Part shown: piece after piece, positions 1 to 45,374 of the stretch
Layout of the letters: each line of letters begins with the position of its first letter
Numbering within the stretch: the stretch's first letter is position 1
DNA from: Enoplolaimus lenunculus
Lineage: Eukaryota > Nematoda > Enoplea > Enoplida > Thoracostomopsidae
DNA length: 64,000 nucleotides
Assembly (NCBI GenBank): GCA_030248215.1
Contig: JASANG010003744.1
Coordinates: 1-64,000 of the forward strand
Direction: 5' to 3'
Program-made: the position numbers and the translations under genes
The notes under the pieces: model-generated
Told to the model about the DNA's origin: nothing
The model's input: the letters and a program-made list of their open reading frames with translations, nothing else
Database searches by the model: none

Positions 1-2381
1 TCAAAATCGGTTGAAATAACTAGTGTTTGATTTGGACATATGTTTCAATATTTACTAAAAAGAAAAATAAATTCAGTGATATGAGGATGACAATGTTCAA
101 CTCGCGGTACCGTATATTTAGCTATCTTTCAAATTAATCGTTATCTTTTGAACTGACATTTTTTAACGAGTACTGAAATTCACTTGTCCAATTTTAAAGG
201 CAGACCCGGGGTCAGACGATCAACTCAATTTTTTAATGCGACGACTAACAGTTCAACTCTTAAAATTTTCACCCATTTTTACCCATTGGCGACGGTTTAT
301 AGATAATTGCGGTTTGAAAATGTATACGAATTTGAATTTAAAAAATGCAACGACACCAAAAAAAATTGAAAACTTAAAAAAAGAGCTCGGTTATGATGAC
401 CAGCGATGCTGAAACAAGATATAAGAAAAAATTTTCACAAACATTTCAAAGATTCATGTTTTACAGAAGAAAAAACATTGCATGCAATTTCATTGTTTGC
501 ATTATTTTATTGAAATTCAAAATTGTTCCGTTATACGATGACGGACATAAAGAAAAATACAAATTTTGACTCAAAATATAGAAAAAGGACACACAGAAAC
601 AGTTTTCAAAACGAGTATCATCTTTATTACATTTTAGTCTTTCGGGGTTCAAAGTTAATATTGCATTTGCGCAGAAACGGTTTCATAAATTGCGCTGCAC
701 AAACTGTGACAAGCAGATGCGAATAGGACGAGAAGGATAGATGGATATTGCATAGCTTCCGTAATCTCTACAGCAAAGATCGAAAGGTACTTTTACTGGC
801 TTTGCAATTAACAAGGATTTGCATCAGATAGTATGCATATGTTTCGGTTTTACCTTTTCCATATTTCAAGCCGTACAGGCGATTGGGAAAATTACTACAA
901 AAACATTAGGTTTGCCAAAAGTAAAGAAATATTTTTGGTACAAGTTAACCGGTTTCAACTTAACTGCGCAGGGATGGGTGGTCTTGGTTAAAAACCCAGA
1001 CTTTCCGAGATTGAGCCATGCCAAATATCGAGATTTGCCGAGACAGAGACTCTGATCACTGTTTTTATGCCCTGGTTGATTTTTATCGAAAAAATTGGGG
1101 TATTTCAAATAATACGATTAATTTTGCTATTTCAAACAATAATCCACATTGCCTCAGAATAGCAGGAAAGACGGGTAGCAACCATGTGCTCCAAACAGTG
1201 CCTCAAATTTTATAATAAATCTCAAACGCAAATTGTTTAATAAATATTGAACTTTTAACAAACTTGTTAACTTGAATAAATAACTACATGGTATATGCGC
1301 CAAAACACTGTTGTGCCCAACTCATTCTCTCGGTCACACCCCTGGGACGAATAAGGTAGGATACAACATTGGCATGCGGGACCAGAGCATAAATCTTAAA
1401 ACTATCAGAAAGCTGTACTGTCCGACCAAATGTCCGCATTTGCTGGTTCCCAAATATATTAAGAAATTATCCTCAAAATTGTAAAATATTTCGAAATGTT
1501 TACTAAATACACAAAATCAGATTCACCCACGAGCGAACGCAAAAAGAAAAACCAAAAATCTGCTCTGCAACGCAATGTTTAATTTTGAGCAAACATATCT
1601 GAATTTAATACTTAAAAATCGTTTTTATACGAAACTATTGAACGAGATTTTTTCCACCGGGCGTGAACATAAAAATGTTTCGTGATGCTGTGAGTAGAAC
1701 ACGACCTCTAAAATAAAAAAACAAATATCTCCGATATCTCTCAATTGTGATCACACCCTGCACACACACATTCTCTCATCCAACCCGCCTTTCCAGCAAG
1801 GATTTTACGAGTGCACACAGCGTACTGTGTGTTTTTTAATTGAAACAACACAGAATGGTCATTGCTTGCTCGAAAAAGTAAATACAACAATTTTAAGAAA
1901 TCTGTGTTTGGATCGCATCGTTCGGATTAAACAAAACAAACAGTTTATTTTGAAATACAAAATATTGCGCCAGTCACCAGAACGGATTTGCTTCGAACCT
2001 GTCCCCGCTGTCCCAGCAAAAATATACGCTTCAAAGTTCTTCTGGCTGTTACAAGAAAAAATATATAGGTACAGGCGTGTTTACCATTGCACTCCAGTTT
2101 CACACGTTGTACTGCGTGCGCTACAAACTATGCTTAAAAACAAATTAACAACGTTTTTATTGCCTGATTTTGATCCTGCTTCTTCCGAATCGCGTATTTC
2201 TCACCTCCCGTTACACTCTAAAAACTGAGTATATTCATCTATATCAGTACAAATCGTTCAACTTAAAGCTCAAGTCAAAGCTAAAATAAACGAACAAAAC
2301 TTTATTTAAAAAAATTTCACCGCTAATAGCCGTCCGCCCCAATGTTAGTGTAAACATTAGTAATTCTGACCATTACTATAC
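1..2381. other. Intergenic, no recognisable gene
   Basis: AT-rich sequence downstream of the 3' end of the minus-strand kinase gene. The longest open frame is 133 codons on the plus strand at 1827-2228. It matches no family I recognise, and it has no coding-like neighbour with plausible splice sites. The other open frames are short and overlap each other on both strands. Nothing else is supported here. Confidence 0.5.
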
Positions 2382-2389
2382 AATGAACA

Positions 2390-2560
2390 TGGGCCCGTAG
2401 CCAAGGGGGGGGAGTGGCTGAGGGGCTCATCCCCTGCTGCAAAAATTTCGGTCCCCCCTAGAAGAATTTGAACCTTGCTTGTAAGTCATTGAAAACCTTT
2501 TAATGCTCTTCCTGAAAAATTTTTAGCCCCCCCTAGCAAGTTGAGTTGGCTACGGGCCTT
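2390..2560. mobile_element. hAT-like MITE, GTAGCC family, copy 1
   Basis: A 171-bp element with 13-bp terminal inverted repeats: TGGGCCCGTAGCC at the left, and the reverse complement of AAGGCCCGTAGCC at the right. It is flanked by an 8-bp duplication with one mismatch, AATGAACA (2382-2389) and AAAGAACA (2561-2568). It has no coding capacity. The 8-bp duplication and the form of the termini fit non-autonomous hAT elements. At least three more end-to-end copies lie in this window. Confidence 0.75.
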
Positions 2561-2824
2561 AAAGAACACCTCTCGTATAACCTGTGAAACTTTCGAAGCT
2601 TAACTCTAGTTCTCTCTTGTACTCCAGAACAAAACTACACAAATATGTTGACAGAAAAGATTGTCATAACGGTGCAAAATTTGTTACAAAGGCCGTTTAG
2701 TTGTGAAAAGCTCGCTGCGTTTCCCACAAAATATCCATTTTGAATCTTGTTCAATGTTGTAAATTTGTGTTAAATTTTACTCAAAAATATGAAGCGTTTT
2801 GACGGAACTTTTGTAAACACGAGA

Positions 2825-2992
2825 CAGGACCGTAGCCAGCTCACCTTGGTGGGGCTGGGCGAAAATTTTTTCAGCACGATCATACAAGGATATTCGATGA
2901 CTTACAAACAAGGTTGAAAATTTTCTAGAGGGCCAAACGTTTTCCAGGAGGGGCGCTGAGGCCTCCCTACCCCCCCTCTGGCTACGAGCCCG
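2825..2992. mobile_element. hAT-like MITE, GTAGCC family, copy 2
   Basis: A 168-bp element starting CAGGACCGTAGCC and ending GGCTACGAGCCCG, flanked by a perfect 8-bp duplication ACACGAGA (2817-2824 and 2993-3000). The interior has the family's AAAATTTTTT and C/G-rich tracts. The perfect duplication makes this the best-defined copy of the family. Confidence 0.82.
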
Positions 2993-3286
2993 ACACGAGA
3001 CATAGCTGGAAACAAACTTTGTAAGCTAAAATGTAATAATTGCATTTTAAGTTTGCAGACAAATCTGAGTTTAAATCATCCACTTTGTAAAAGCAAACAT
3101 TTATTATATATAGGTCCGACAGTTGAGAAAAATCTATATATTTCGGATAACCATAGTGTGTTTGAGAATACAAAGCTCTTTCTTTAGTCAACATTTCGTT
3201 ACAACTTAACGCCCATCTTACTTTAAGGCGTCAACCGTTTTTCGTGAAACTATAACAAAGTAAGCTCAAGATTTAGACGATTTTTT

Positions 3287-3310
3287 GCTTAGGCTTAGGC
3301 TTAGGCTTAG
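3287..3310 (+). repeat. Short interstitial TTAGGC-type array
   Basis: Four tandem copies of GCTTAG, which is the nematode telomere repeat TTAGGC in a shifted register. The flanks (a T-run before it, then a stretch reading CATGCTTATACTACTGTT) match those at about 4340-4620 and 62880-62930. The array therefore appears to be an internal part of a transposon-like repeat and not a chromosome end. Confidence 0.7.
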
Positions 3311-3595
3311 AAACATGCTTATACTACTGTTAACGCCACTCAAATCTTTCTATTCGGTATAATTACGTTAGACGCGGGCCCCCGTAACCAAAGGGAGACC
3401 AGGGGGCTTAGTCCAGCTGCAACAATTTCGAGCTCTAGCAGAAAAGTATTCATTCCGTTTGTAAATCTTGTGATTAAATTATTGTATCCCCAGCATGTTC
3501 TACTGAGTAGGCCTGGTTCCATGTGCCGTGACAAGTTTCCCCGCGGTCTTAACAGACCTTAAATTCGGCCATATTACGGTGACGTTATACTAGTC

Positions 3596-3756
3596 GTGCA
3601 GCACCATCCGGTGCGGCCCATTACCGTCCGGCACCGGCCGTACATGTCCGGCACCCTATAATAATGCACATGTGCTGACACATGGCACAGTACATAAATT
3701 TTCAAACAATTTTTTTAACATGCGGTGCTGTCGCTGGACGGCACCGCGCGCCAAAT
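3596..3756. repeat. GC-rich partly palindromic repeat
   Basis: A locally GC-rich block with repeated CCGGCACC/GGTGCCG-like words: left part at 3596-3660, and an inverted, imperfect counterpart at 3722-3756. It looks like a degraded inverted-repeat element. Its ends cannot be fixed and no target duplication was found. Confidence 0.35.
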
Positions 3757-4262
3757 ATAGCACCTCCCTTAGTCGAGATTCACGCGCAACTCACATAAAC
3801 ATCACGTGTCTCATATATACCTAATCAATCAGCCTGGCTTAGGTTCTGCGCTACGGAATACAAAAGGTAATTCGCCATAAATGAAGCACCAAACTATGAC
3901 TCAACAAATTTCTGGGTTTCAAAAAATAATCATTAAAAGACACAACCCTGGCACAAAATCGTATGGCCATGTTTATTCGCCATATACAATTTCATACAAT
4001 ATCCGACGAAATGTAAAAAAGCTGAGTAAATTTAGCAATGTTCTATTGTTTGTCGTTCCAAATTTTACGAAAAATTGAAATTGTTTTTAAATTTTCATAG
4101 AAATCATGTTATTTCCCCGCAACCTAAGTTGAAGTCTGTGGCAAAAATTTTTGTTCGTCATTTTCCTTCTGAAAACTTGCGTTCGTGTTATTTTTTGTGC
4201 ATGAAACAATTGTGCGGCATCTGTTCGCCACAGCTTTAGCCCCAATCTTCTAACTCTTCAAC

Positions 4263-4637
4263 GTCAGAACACGGCCGGATCGTTTCCTTGCGGGGCAGTG
4301 ATAGAGTCAGTTTAAGCTTTAGACTAACTTTTTTGCTCAGGCTTAGGCTTAGGAATAGGTTCATCCTTATACTTACACTGCAAAAACTGGTGAGTCAAAT
4401 TGGCTCTTCCCGAAATAGGCTCAACGGACTACACAGACTGAGTCAAATTCGACTCTGCCAGAGTTGAACATGCGACTCGGTGAGTCGAATTTGACTCTGG
4501 CGGAGTCGAATTTGACTCAGTTTGTATAGCCCGTAGAGCCTATTTCGGAGAAAGTCAATTTGATTCACCATTTTTGCAGTGTAGGCTTAGGCTTAGGAAT
4601 ATGCTTACACTACTGTTCCGGCCCTGTTCTGTACATG
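4263..4637. mobile_element. GGCCGG-ended element interrupted by a TA-MITE
   Basis: The outer ends (ACACGGCCGGATCG at the left, TTCCGGCCCTGTTCTGTACATG at the right) match the uninterrupted copy at 62812-62945. Between them are TTAGGC-like motifs (CAGGCTTAGGCTTAGG) on both sides of a second element at 4376-4581. Removing the inner element gives the order seen in the 62.8-kb copy. This is therefore a nested insertion. Confidence 0.65.
4376..4581. mobile_element. Palindromic TA-flanked MITE (CACTGCAAAAA ends)
   Basis: A 206-bp element with terminal inverted repeats beginning CACTGCAAAAA and flanked by TA dinucleotides (4374-4375 and 4582-4583), which fits a mariner/Tc1-type TA target. The arms extend inward through GGTGAGTCAAATTG. 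The middle repeats GAGTCGAATTTGACTC words, so the whole can fold back on itself. It has no open frame of interest and was inserted into the repeat at 4263-4637. Confidence 0.75.
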
Positions 4638-5019
4638 GGCTACAATGTCATGTAAAAAAGTTCGCTGTAACCGCGCAACATTTTTGCGGTTATTTTTCCT
4701 GTTTTACATTTGTTTTAAATGACATCCTTCAAAAATTCCTGGCTCCGCCCTGATGAACAAAAATATTTCATTATACTTTCCAGTACCCATAAAGTATATG
4801 GCACATGTAATTTTATTTCAATGTTTAGTACGAGGTATATACGCTCGCCAATGTCAAAAAATGTCCACGTTATTATTGGAAAGTAGTTATAAAATTACAG
4901 CTATTTCTTGCGCAAAATTATTTATTTTCATACTATTTAGCTAGTATGTTGATTTTTTGCAGACTATTCTTAGGACATGTTCGAAAAATGGCAGGATATT
5001 TTGACTGTTTTTTCTTGTG

Positions 5020-5300
5020 CCAAAATTTGAATATACCGAAAAATTTGAATTTAACGCCTAACATTGATTTTTCCGGCCAAAATTTGACTTTTCCCACCAA
5101 AATTTGACTTTTTCAACAGTATAGTTTTCCCGCAAAAATTTGAATTTCGCGCCAAAATTTTAATTTTCCCGCCGAAATTTGAATTTCCCAACATAATTTA
5201 CGTTTTCCCGCTAAAATTTGACTTTACAAGTGGATTTAAATTTTTCTGCAACAATTTGAATTTTTCCGCCAACATTTGAATTTTTCCCTCAACATAAAAC
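5020..5300. repeat. Degenerate short tandem array
   Basis: About ten imperfect units of roughly 25-30 bp, built on a core like TTTTCCCGCCAAAATTTGAA. Spacing and sequence vary, so this is an old, decayed tandem array. It has no coding content. The rest of 4638-6601 shows nothing recognisable. Confidence 0.6.
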
Positions 5301-6603
5301 TTTGCAGCCCAAAATTGGAAAAATTAAGAAAAGTATTGAACCCTTCAGTTTCTAAACATTGCCAGTACAATGTACACTGTATTTTAAAAGGGTGATGCTT
5401 TTTACAAACTATTTTTGCCCGGTCGTTTTATTTTGTAGGTCATTTGTGTAGCTAGCTAAAATTTTGGACGAGTGTTCGTAAATTTTAGACATTGACGAGC
5501 GCAATATAACCTGGATGGTGCATAGTCAAATTAAATTTTGCCGTCATTAAAATTCGCTTGAACAGTTAAAAATCCAGACTGTGTACGCATTTGGATAATG
5601 CCCATTTTGGTTACGTGGGAACTTGAGAAATTATGTGACTTGGGTACACCCAACATCCGTGATATATATATACATTTTCGCGGCTGTCACGTTTCTTGGG
5701 GCAAAACACGACGAGAAAATTTACGTGAACAGAACTAAATTTTTTTCAGATAGCGTAGTGTTTCCTTACAAACAGATACAGCTGGCACACATATATTTTT
5801 CGAAAATATAATGAGGGATTAATTTCACAGTGCAGGGAGTTACGGTGTAACAGCTTAAGCTTGGCTCTATTCCAGTCCCACAGAATAAACATTCCGCCTC
5901 TGATATTTATATTGGCCGCAAATCTTCGTAAATAGCATATAATTTTTTACATGTTGGAAGGCTGCTTGACTTAAAATTCCAGTTTATCAAACCAGCTAAA
6001 AAATTAAATGTATATCTGAACACTGAGCAGAAATTTAGTTTCGGCTCTGGTAGTGTATATTTTGCCGATTACATTTTCCTACGCGGCAATGTTTACCATA
6101 TTAATTTTGCAAATGGCTTCGAATAATTATTTCTATTTTCTAGGAATTTATGAACGATATACATGTTGAAACTGATATAGGACACCTATACACATGAGAA
6201 AACAAATATTTATGCAATCGGTGTCCTAAAATTAGAAGTTCCTTATCTTGCAGTATTAAATCATGCGTTTTAGTAGTCGCTCACTACGTCATATGCCAAA
6301 TGAAAATAAAGTTTACTGCTACATAATTAAGTAGTAGCACGACCACATGGACAACTCGTGTTGTGCAAGACATTATTGCAAATACAGGTATATACCTAAA
6401 GCATTACAATTATACATAGAAAAGAAACACTCCTTTGTTTATCATTCTACAAAAATTCCACAGTTAAAAATGTTGGCTGGTTTGCATCGCATAGGCATAT
6501 ATAAACAAAAATATTTGAAAACATGAAATATAGAAATTTCACAATATACCCATCTCGATTGCTATTATTGGCTAATGCCCCTTTAGGCATAATTATAAGG
6601 TTA

Positions 6604-7008
6604 TTGTGGTCACCCGAATAAGCGAGGGATTGATATTTATTCGTTCCCGTATGTTATTCTGTTATGGACTGTTATTTATTTTTAACCAGCCCTTCGACAC
6701 TGATATATATTCGGTATGGCAACTATTCGTTGAATTAAACATTTATTTGTCTTGTATCAAAACCTTGAGCGATAATGCATGGTATACTTCGTACTTTCAA
6801 AACTAAGTATGCTTGCTTTAAAGTTTTGTACTCAACTGTATTTGATGGTGGAGTCATTTATGCACTACAACTTGTGATAAAGGATATTTATGGACTCTAG
6901 GGTTTAGGGATATCCGCTTACGGACTCCTACTAGGGATGCGGAATTCTATTGATTGGGACTCAAAATGGGACCCCCTCTTATTACCTCCCTTATTCGGGT
7001 CACTACAG
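6604..7008. mobile_element. Mariner-like TA-flanked element, GACCCGAATAAG family, copy 1
   Basis: A 405-bp element with about 20-bp inverted ends (TTGTGGTCACCCGAATAAG at the left; the right end is the complement of CTGTAGTGACCCGAATAAG). TA dinucleotides at 6602-6603 and 7009-7010 fit a TA target duplication. It has no transposase. A second copy lies at 62270-62630 and shares internal words such as GGACTGTTATTTATTTTT. Confidence 0.7.
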
Positions 7009-7010
7009 TA

Positions 7011-8059
7011 TGAAACCAATTCTGAGCGTAAGGATAACTTGAAAAATAAGCCTATGCAAAAAAATGTTCAGTCTAAGTGTACTTTATTGCAGTTCGACGG
7101 GAAAACAAAACACCGCGGGAGATAACATGGGCCACTACTTTTTACACATAACATACCCACAAGACTTCGCAATCTTTTTTAAAATATATCTGACAAAATA
7201 CGACAACGTTACTTTTTGAATGCTATATAGAGAGCCAACCCAGACACACTAAACAGTCGAAAGAATCGAAATACAGCAAACATAGCAAATAATTTCAATT
7301 GTATATAATTTAGAACAAACAAAGATAGTCATAGTTCAAAACATGGCAAATGGGAGCAACGGATACGTACACGACACAAACCTCAAATTGGAATGATGAC
7401 ATTACTAAAATGGTAAACAGTACACATAAAGCATACAGCAGTGACAATATTAAACAACCGCCGACAATTTGGCCAGAAATACGCCGTAAAATTTTTGTGA
7501 ATTAAAGCTAAATTTAAAGAAACTATAACGTCGCATATTCAAAGATATGAGTACAAATTTCCAACAACAAAAAAATGACATTCTGAAACATTTTAGACGC
7601 TACACGCTAAGTTGCTTGTTCCGCTAAGTCGTTAAACGCTCTACTGCGATACTCACGAAATAAATAGAAAAACGCCTGCAAAATGTCTGAAAAAGATGGC
7701 ATGACGCTTACTTTTTGACTATCCTAATGCCGCCCGATACCGTGCGTGAATTATTGGATGACACCACATAACAATTTGGAAACAACACTCCATCTTTATT
7801 ATGTAATTGAAATTGGTTCGATTTGGCTTTGACGAAATACAAACCTGAGACCATCCGATAACACAATACAGAATTACACGAAACCTAAATCAAATTCCAA
7901 AATATCAATGTTCAAATACAAATGACGAAATACTAAAAACAACAATGACCAGAAAGGAACGACTCGAGATCATGCGTAAAAAGTAGAGAACAAAAATTAA
8001 GCAATTAAATTCAGTATACATATTCTCGTAAACATTTTCATAGCATTAATTTACAACCG
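7011..8059. other. Intergenic, nothing recognised
   Basis: AT-rich sequence with no open frame above 60 codons that looks coding and no clear repeat. Nothing can be supported here. Confidence 0.4.
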
Positions 8060-8180
8060 CAGGCACGTAGCCAAGTGTCATTTCTGGAGGTTATCATCAC
8101 TCGACTTTTTCCACTGTACCAGACAGCACATTATTCACAAGCCTCTAAAGGTACCTTTTGGTCGAAGTTCAAAAAATTTA
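8060..8180. mobile_element. Left-end fragment of GTAGCC family
   Basis: It begins CAGGCACGTAGCCAAG, matching the 13-bp terminus of the GTAGCC hAT-like family. No right terminus was found, so the right boundary is approximate. Confidence 0.4.
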
Positions 8181-8466
8181 GGAGAGGAATACATTCAAGT
8201 TAACGTTATCCCCAATGTAACTAGAACTTATCCTTTTGACCTCTGAAATAAAACTAAAGTCAAAATTACATTTATTTTCAGCAAAATTTAGTAAAATTTT
8301 TACAAAAAACGGAAGGCATAAAAAATCAACCCAGGAAGTACGTTATGAATCCAAGTCTAACAAATGAAATATAAAAATTGTTGCGCATTACACCTTCAAA
8401 CAAGTATAATGACAAAAATGTAGTTGCTTTTTAAGCATCGAATTTAATAAACTAAGGTACAAAAAT

Positions 8467-8881
8467 TAGGGATGTGCCGATACCAAAAATTTTGCCGATG
8501 GCGATTCTTATTTTGAAATTTTGCCGATGCCGAACCGATGCCGATTCCAACGTTAGTACACCATACTTAATAAGCAGATAAAATACTACATTACATTATT
8601 ATATGTAGGCTTAAACCCTAACCATCATAAACGATTATAATCTTACAAGAACGGTTAATTTCAATAAATTTTTTTCAAACACAAACGAAAAAGAGATAAC
8701 AATTTTCCTGAGCAGACACACTGGTGTGCGCCCAGAAATGAAATTGATAGCATTCCAACTAATTGTTATGTGCAAAAAGTATCGGCAAAGAATCGGCAAT
8801 TTTTTTGCAGTGGCGATGCCGATGCCGATACTCACGAAAAGTGCCGATTATTACCGATGCCGATTAATCGGCACATCCATA
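8467..8881. mobile_element. Inverted-repeat element with GGGATGTGCCGAT ends
   Basis: It starts TAGGGATGTGCCGATAC and ends with the inverted form (TAATCGGCACATCCATA), 415 bp in all. Both ends contain several CCGATGCCGAT words. The flanks (ACAAAAAT and GTAAAAAC) agree at only five of eight positions, so a target duplication is not established. It has no coding capacity. I would class it as a non-autonomous DNA transposon, possibly hAT. Confidence 0.6.
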
Positions 8882-8889
8882 GTAAAAAC

Positions 8890-10434
8890 AAATTAAACAA
8901 AATATTCGGCTTAACAAGTTTTAACGATGTCTCACCCGATCCATCTGTATAAATAATTATACAAATCATTAAAATCACTTCACAGAGAAATATCCACATC
9001 AGTACGTATGTATCTTAGCCTGCTATCAGGTTGTAAAATCATTATTTCACCCTAACAATTTGTAAAGTAACCTCACAAACCTAACATAAGATAGCAAGTT
9101 TGACCTGAAATTAAACCAAATTTTGCTGAAAATAGCAATTTAGTTCTCGGTGACGGGTGAAAACGAAAACAATTTCTCACATCATCATGACCAACTCTAA
9201 GCAGATTTTTCGGTCGAGAAACGTAAGTAATTTTGTACTGGTTTAAATGAAAAATTATAAACTGTTCCACAATAACACCATCCCCTCGAATTCATACTCC
9301 TGCATTGGCTTCTGTCAACAACTGTTCATTAATTGACACATAACAAAATAGTAATATCACGAAATGAGGAATGACTAGATTGGTCATATAAACCCACAAC
9401 TACGCGAACAAAACGACAACATTAATCAATTATTACAAATCCAATTCACACGTGCAAGTTTTGCAACATTTTTAACTACAAGTTCCTTTGCTAATCCTAC
9501 GATTTTAATGTAAACATCATAAGTTATAAAACTTATTTAATACGCAACCAGCTGCAATAGTTGCGCCGGGTAAACAGGATTATAATCATGTTACAGAACA
9601 AAGACGATTAGAACACGACGAAAACAATGGAGCAAATAGCATTTTACATACTGGAAAAAACGTAGCATTTCAAAACTTGAAATAAAATATATAAAAGTGT
9701 AAATAATATCTGAAAATGTCCTTTAAGCTTGTCAAAACTTTACATATTATATATTTTTACATTTTCTGCACAACACCATTGGTTTTCACGATCATAATTA
9801 CCTGCATTCGCAACATTATACTAAATCATGAACTACAAAACGTACCAGTTCTTATTAAATTACTACGTAATTTCACAAAGCATGTAATTCAAAAATATGA
9901 AATATGATACAAAGACGTTGTCTCAATTACTACAAGTCCGTTGCAAAATGTGTTCATTTTTGACAACACACTGGTACTAAAAGATTCTGGGGAAAGGTAA
10001 AATCCAACTGTTTTTATTCTCTCCTACACCTAATTTGTAATAGAAGATAATACTTCGCATAACCAAAAATTAAGACGAAATCCTACAAGAAAGCCAGATC
10101 CAAAGTTCAAATTCAATTGAAGTATCCATTAAATCATATTGCCAGTGTCGTCACACGTTTTAACACTGCAACTGTCGACCAACATTCACCGAGCAGAATC
10201 CAACCTTATCTTCTTCTGATTCCTTTATTCTGCTCATTAAAATCCGCAGCTGAATCCATTGTTAATAAACGGATATGATTGCAAGCATCTTAAACAATAT
10301 CAGGGATCCAATGACCGTTTGCCGTTGATATCACAAAATCCACACTGAACAAAGCAACATATCACGGTATTGTCAATAATTTCAACTTAAACTTTTTTCA
10401 CGTCATATCTCTTACAAACGTCAGTCAACTGGTT
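8890..10434. other. Downstream of kinase gene, nothing recognised
   Basis: AT-rich flank between the last repeat and the inferred kinase polyadenylation site. I see no exon, RNA gene or repeat family member. Part of it could be 3' UTR if a more distal polyadenylation signal is used. Confidence 0.4.
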
Positions 10435-10444
10435 ACTCTCGACA

Positions 10445-10450
10445 TTTATT
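10445..10450 (-). other. Candidate polyadenylation signal of the SAD-1 gene
   Basis: AATAAA on the minus strand, 73 bases beyond the kinase stop codon. This would give a short 3' UTR of about 80-100 nt. The motif and position are seen directly; its use is inferred. Confidence 0.45.
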
Positions 10451-10522
10451 CGATCCTTTTAATACCAACACACCATTACAATAGTTTAAACTTAATGTTC
10501 GGTAAACTCAAATGGCTATATT

Positions 10523-43711
<33,189 letters not shown>

Positions 43712-44313
43712 CTACATAGAAAAGTACAAGTAGCTTAATACAGTAGCTAAGATATTAACCTCCAGAACACCAGTCAAATTTAGCCTAGAAGAACTTGGCG
43801 GCAGCGAGCTGACTGAAATTTCCTACTCTCAAATAGGCTAAGTCTTAATAGTATTACAAAGCAAGGTTAGTGCAGTTTTAAACCAGAATATAAGCTTGGT
43901 TGTAGAGACATAATTCGCACGGCCTTCGATATATAGTTAGTTAAAGTTTAGTCCAAACATCGACACAAATGTGAAGCTAAATGTTGTGTAATGTTTTAAT
44001 GAGAGTTGCAAAAATCTCAAAAACACTGAAATTTTAGGTGTCAGTATATCCGTAGTCAAACTGTACCAGCCTCATTGAATCATTCAGATAGTAAGTCATA
44101 ACCCCGGATGATACACAAAGCCAGTCAATTCTTTTGTGGCTTTAGTGAATGTAGGTTTTGAACTAAGCAAACGTGTAATTCTTGATAATATACAGGGTAC
44201 TCAGTTTATTGGTGTATTATTTGCTTTTGTTTTATGTGTGTATGAAATCACTTAGCTAGTGAGATGGAAAATTTTTATTCACAGATTTTTCCAATTTTAT
44301 GCTTTCAAGTCTA

Positions 44314-44440
44314 CAGGTTCGTAGCCAGCTCACCTCTCTAGGGGGTCTAAAAATTTTTCAGGAACTGCGTTCAAAGATTTTTAATGACTTGCTAGCAAAG
44401 TAGAAAATTTTCTTGGGGAGGGGGGCAAAATTTTTAGTAT
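44314..44440. mobile_element. Left-end fragment of GTAGCC family
   Basis: It starts CAGGTTCGTAGCCAGCTCACC and continues with the family's GACTTGCTAGCAAAGTAGAAAATTTTC-like interior and a G-run. The right terminus is absent. Confidence 0.5.
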
Positions 44441-45270
44441 ACCAGTTTCTTTGAGTATACTAGGCAGATTTAAATAAGCAGAATAGGATAGGAAGTGACA
44501 ACAAACTACACTGATAGATTCGTGCGCAGTTCGAAAGGATGAAGGGGTCGTGGGGGACCATTAAAAAGCCTAAAGTCCATTTTTGTGTGAAAATAACGTT
44601 TTTCATGAAGAAGTCATTTATTTTTAGTCATACATGGCTGAAATCTACAGATATGGAATTGCTTTGTCCAGACGGTTCAAATGATACTTGTTTTTATATT
44701 TCTGAGAGAAAATGTTGATTCGATTTTAGACAAGGGTCCCCCTTATAAAAATTCCAAAACAGTTCTTCGTAATATACCTAGTCAATTGATACATTTTCGG
44801 AATTCCCATGTTGTGTGTATGAGGGCCCGCTTTTAACCAAAGCAAAAACTATTTTTATGTTATTACATTATCAATTTTCGCGAAATATGAGTAATTGTAT
44901 TTTCGCGAGATTTATGTATTTGTAACATTTATATACATGCAGTTGCAAGAAAACGTTATTTAGTATGAAACAAATCGTAAATGTGACAATACACAATAGG
45001 AAAATTATATACGATTTTGCTACGATTTGCTCAGTTAATTGAAAATGGTCAACTTGAAAAGTTTTCAATACCGAAAATGCCTGTGAAAACATTCCGGATT
45101 GAATACCGTAACCGATAGCTAGTGAAAAATACAGATTTTACCTGCCGGAACCGGAATCCTGTTTCACCCTGCTTATGTTCTAAATTAAAACAAAATTTAT
45201 CGCTTAACTAGGCAAATTATTGTAAGGGCCCGAAAAATTTAAACCAACAGTTATAGTAGCTGTATATTCG

Positions 45271-45282
45271 ATTTTTATTTAG
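45271..45282 (+). promoter_or_regulatory. Possible trans-splice acceptor before glycogen phosphorylase
   Basis: ATTTTTATTTAG ends 32 nt upstream of the start codon with no ATG in between. It is a good polypyrimidine-rich acceptor with no donor visible just upstream in a coding exon. It could accept a spliced leader in a nematode or end a non-coding first intron. Confidence 0.4.
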
Positions 45283-45314
45283 CTTATTAAAGTGCTTGTA
45301 ATTGGTACTGCAAA

Positions 45315-45374
45315 ATGTCGCTTCTGACAGATCATGATAAACGCAAACAGATCAGTGTGCGCGGTATTGCACAA
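45315..45374 (+). CDS. pygl-1: Glycogen phosphorylase exon 1: regulatory N terminus
   Basis: A 60-nt coding exon, [20 protein letters not shown], ending at a GTGAGT donor. The RKQISVRG core is the same as in rabbit muscle phosphorylase, where the serine is phosphorylated to convert form b to form a. Control by phosphorylase kinase is therefore expected. The start codon is the only ATG after the candidate leader acceptor, and an A sits at -3. Confidence 0.93.

Noticed and set aside
3287-3310. Former chromosome end or telomere fusion
   Set aside because: Only four units, and the same motif recurs in the same transposon-like context elsewhere in the window.
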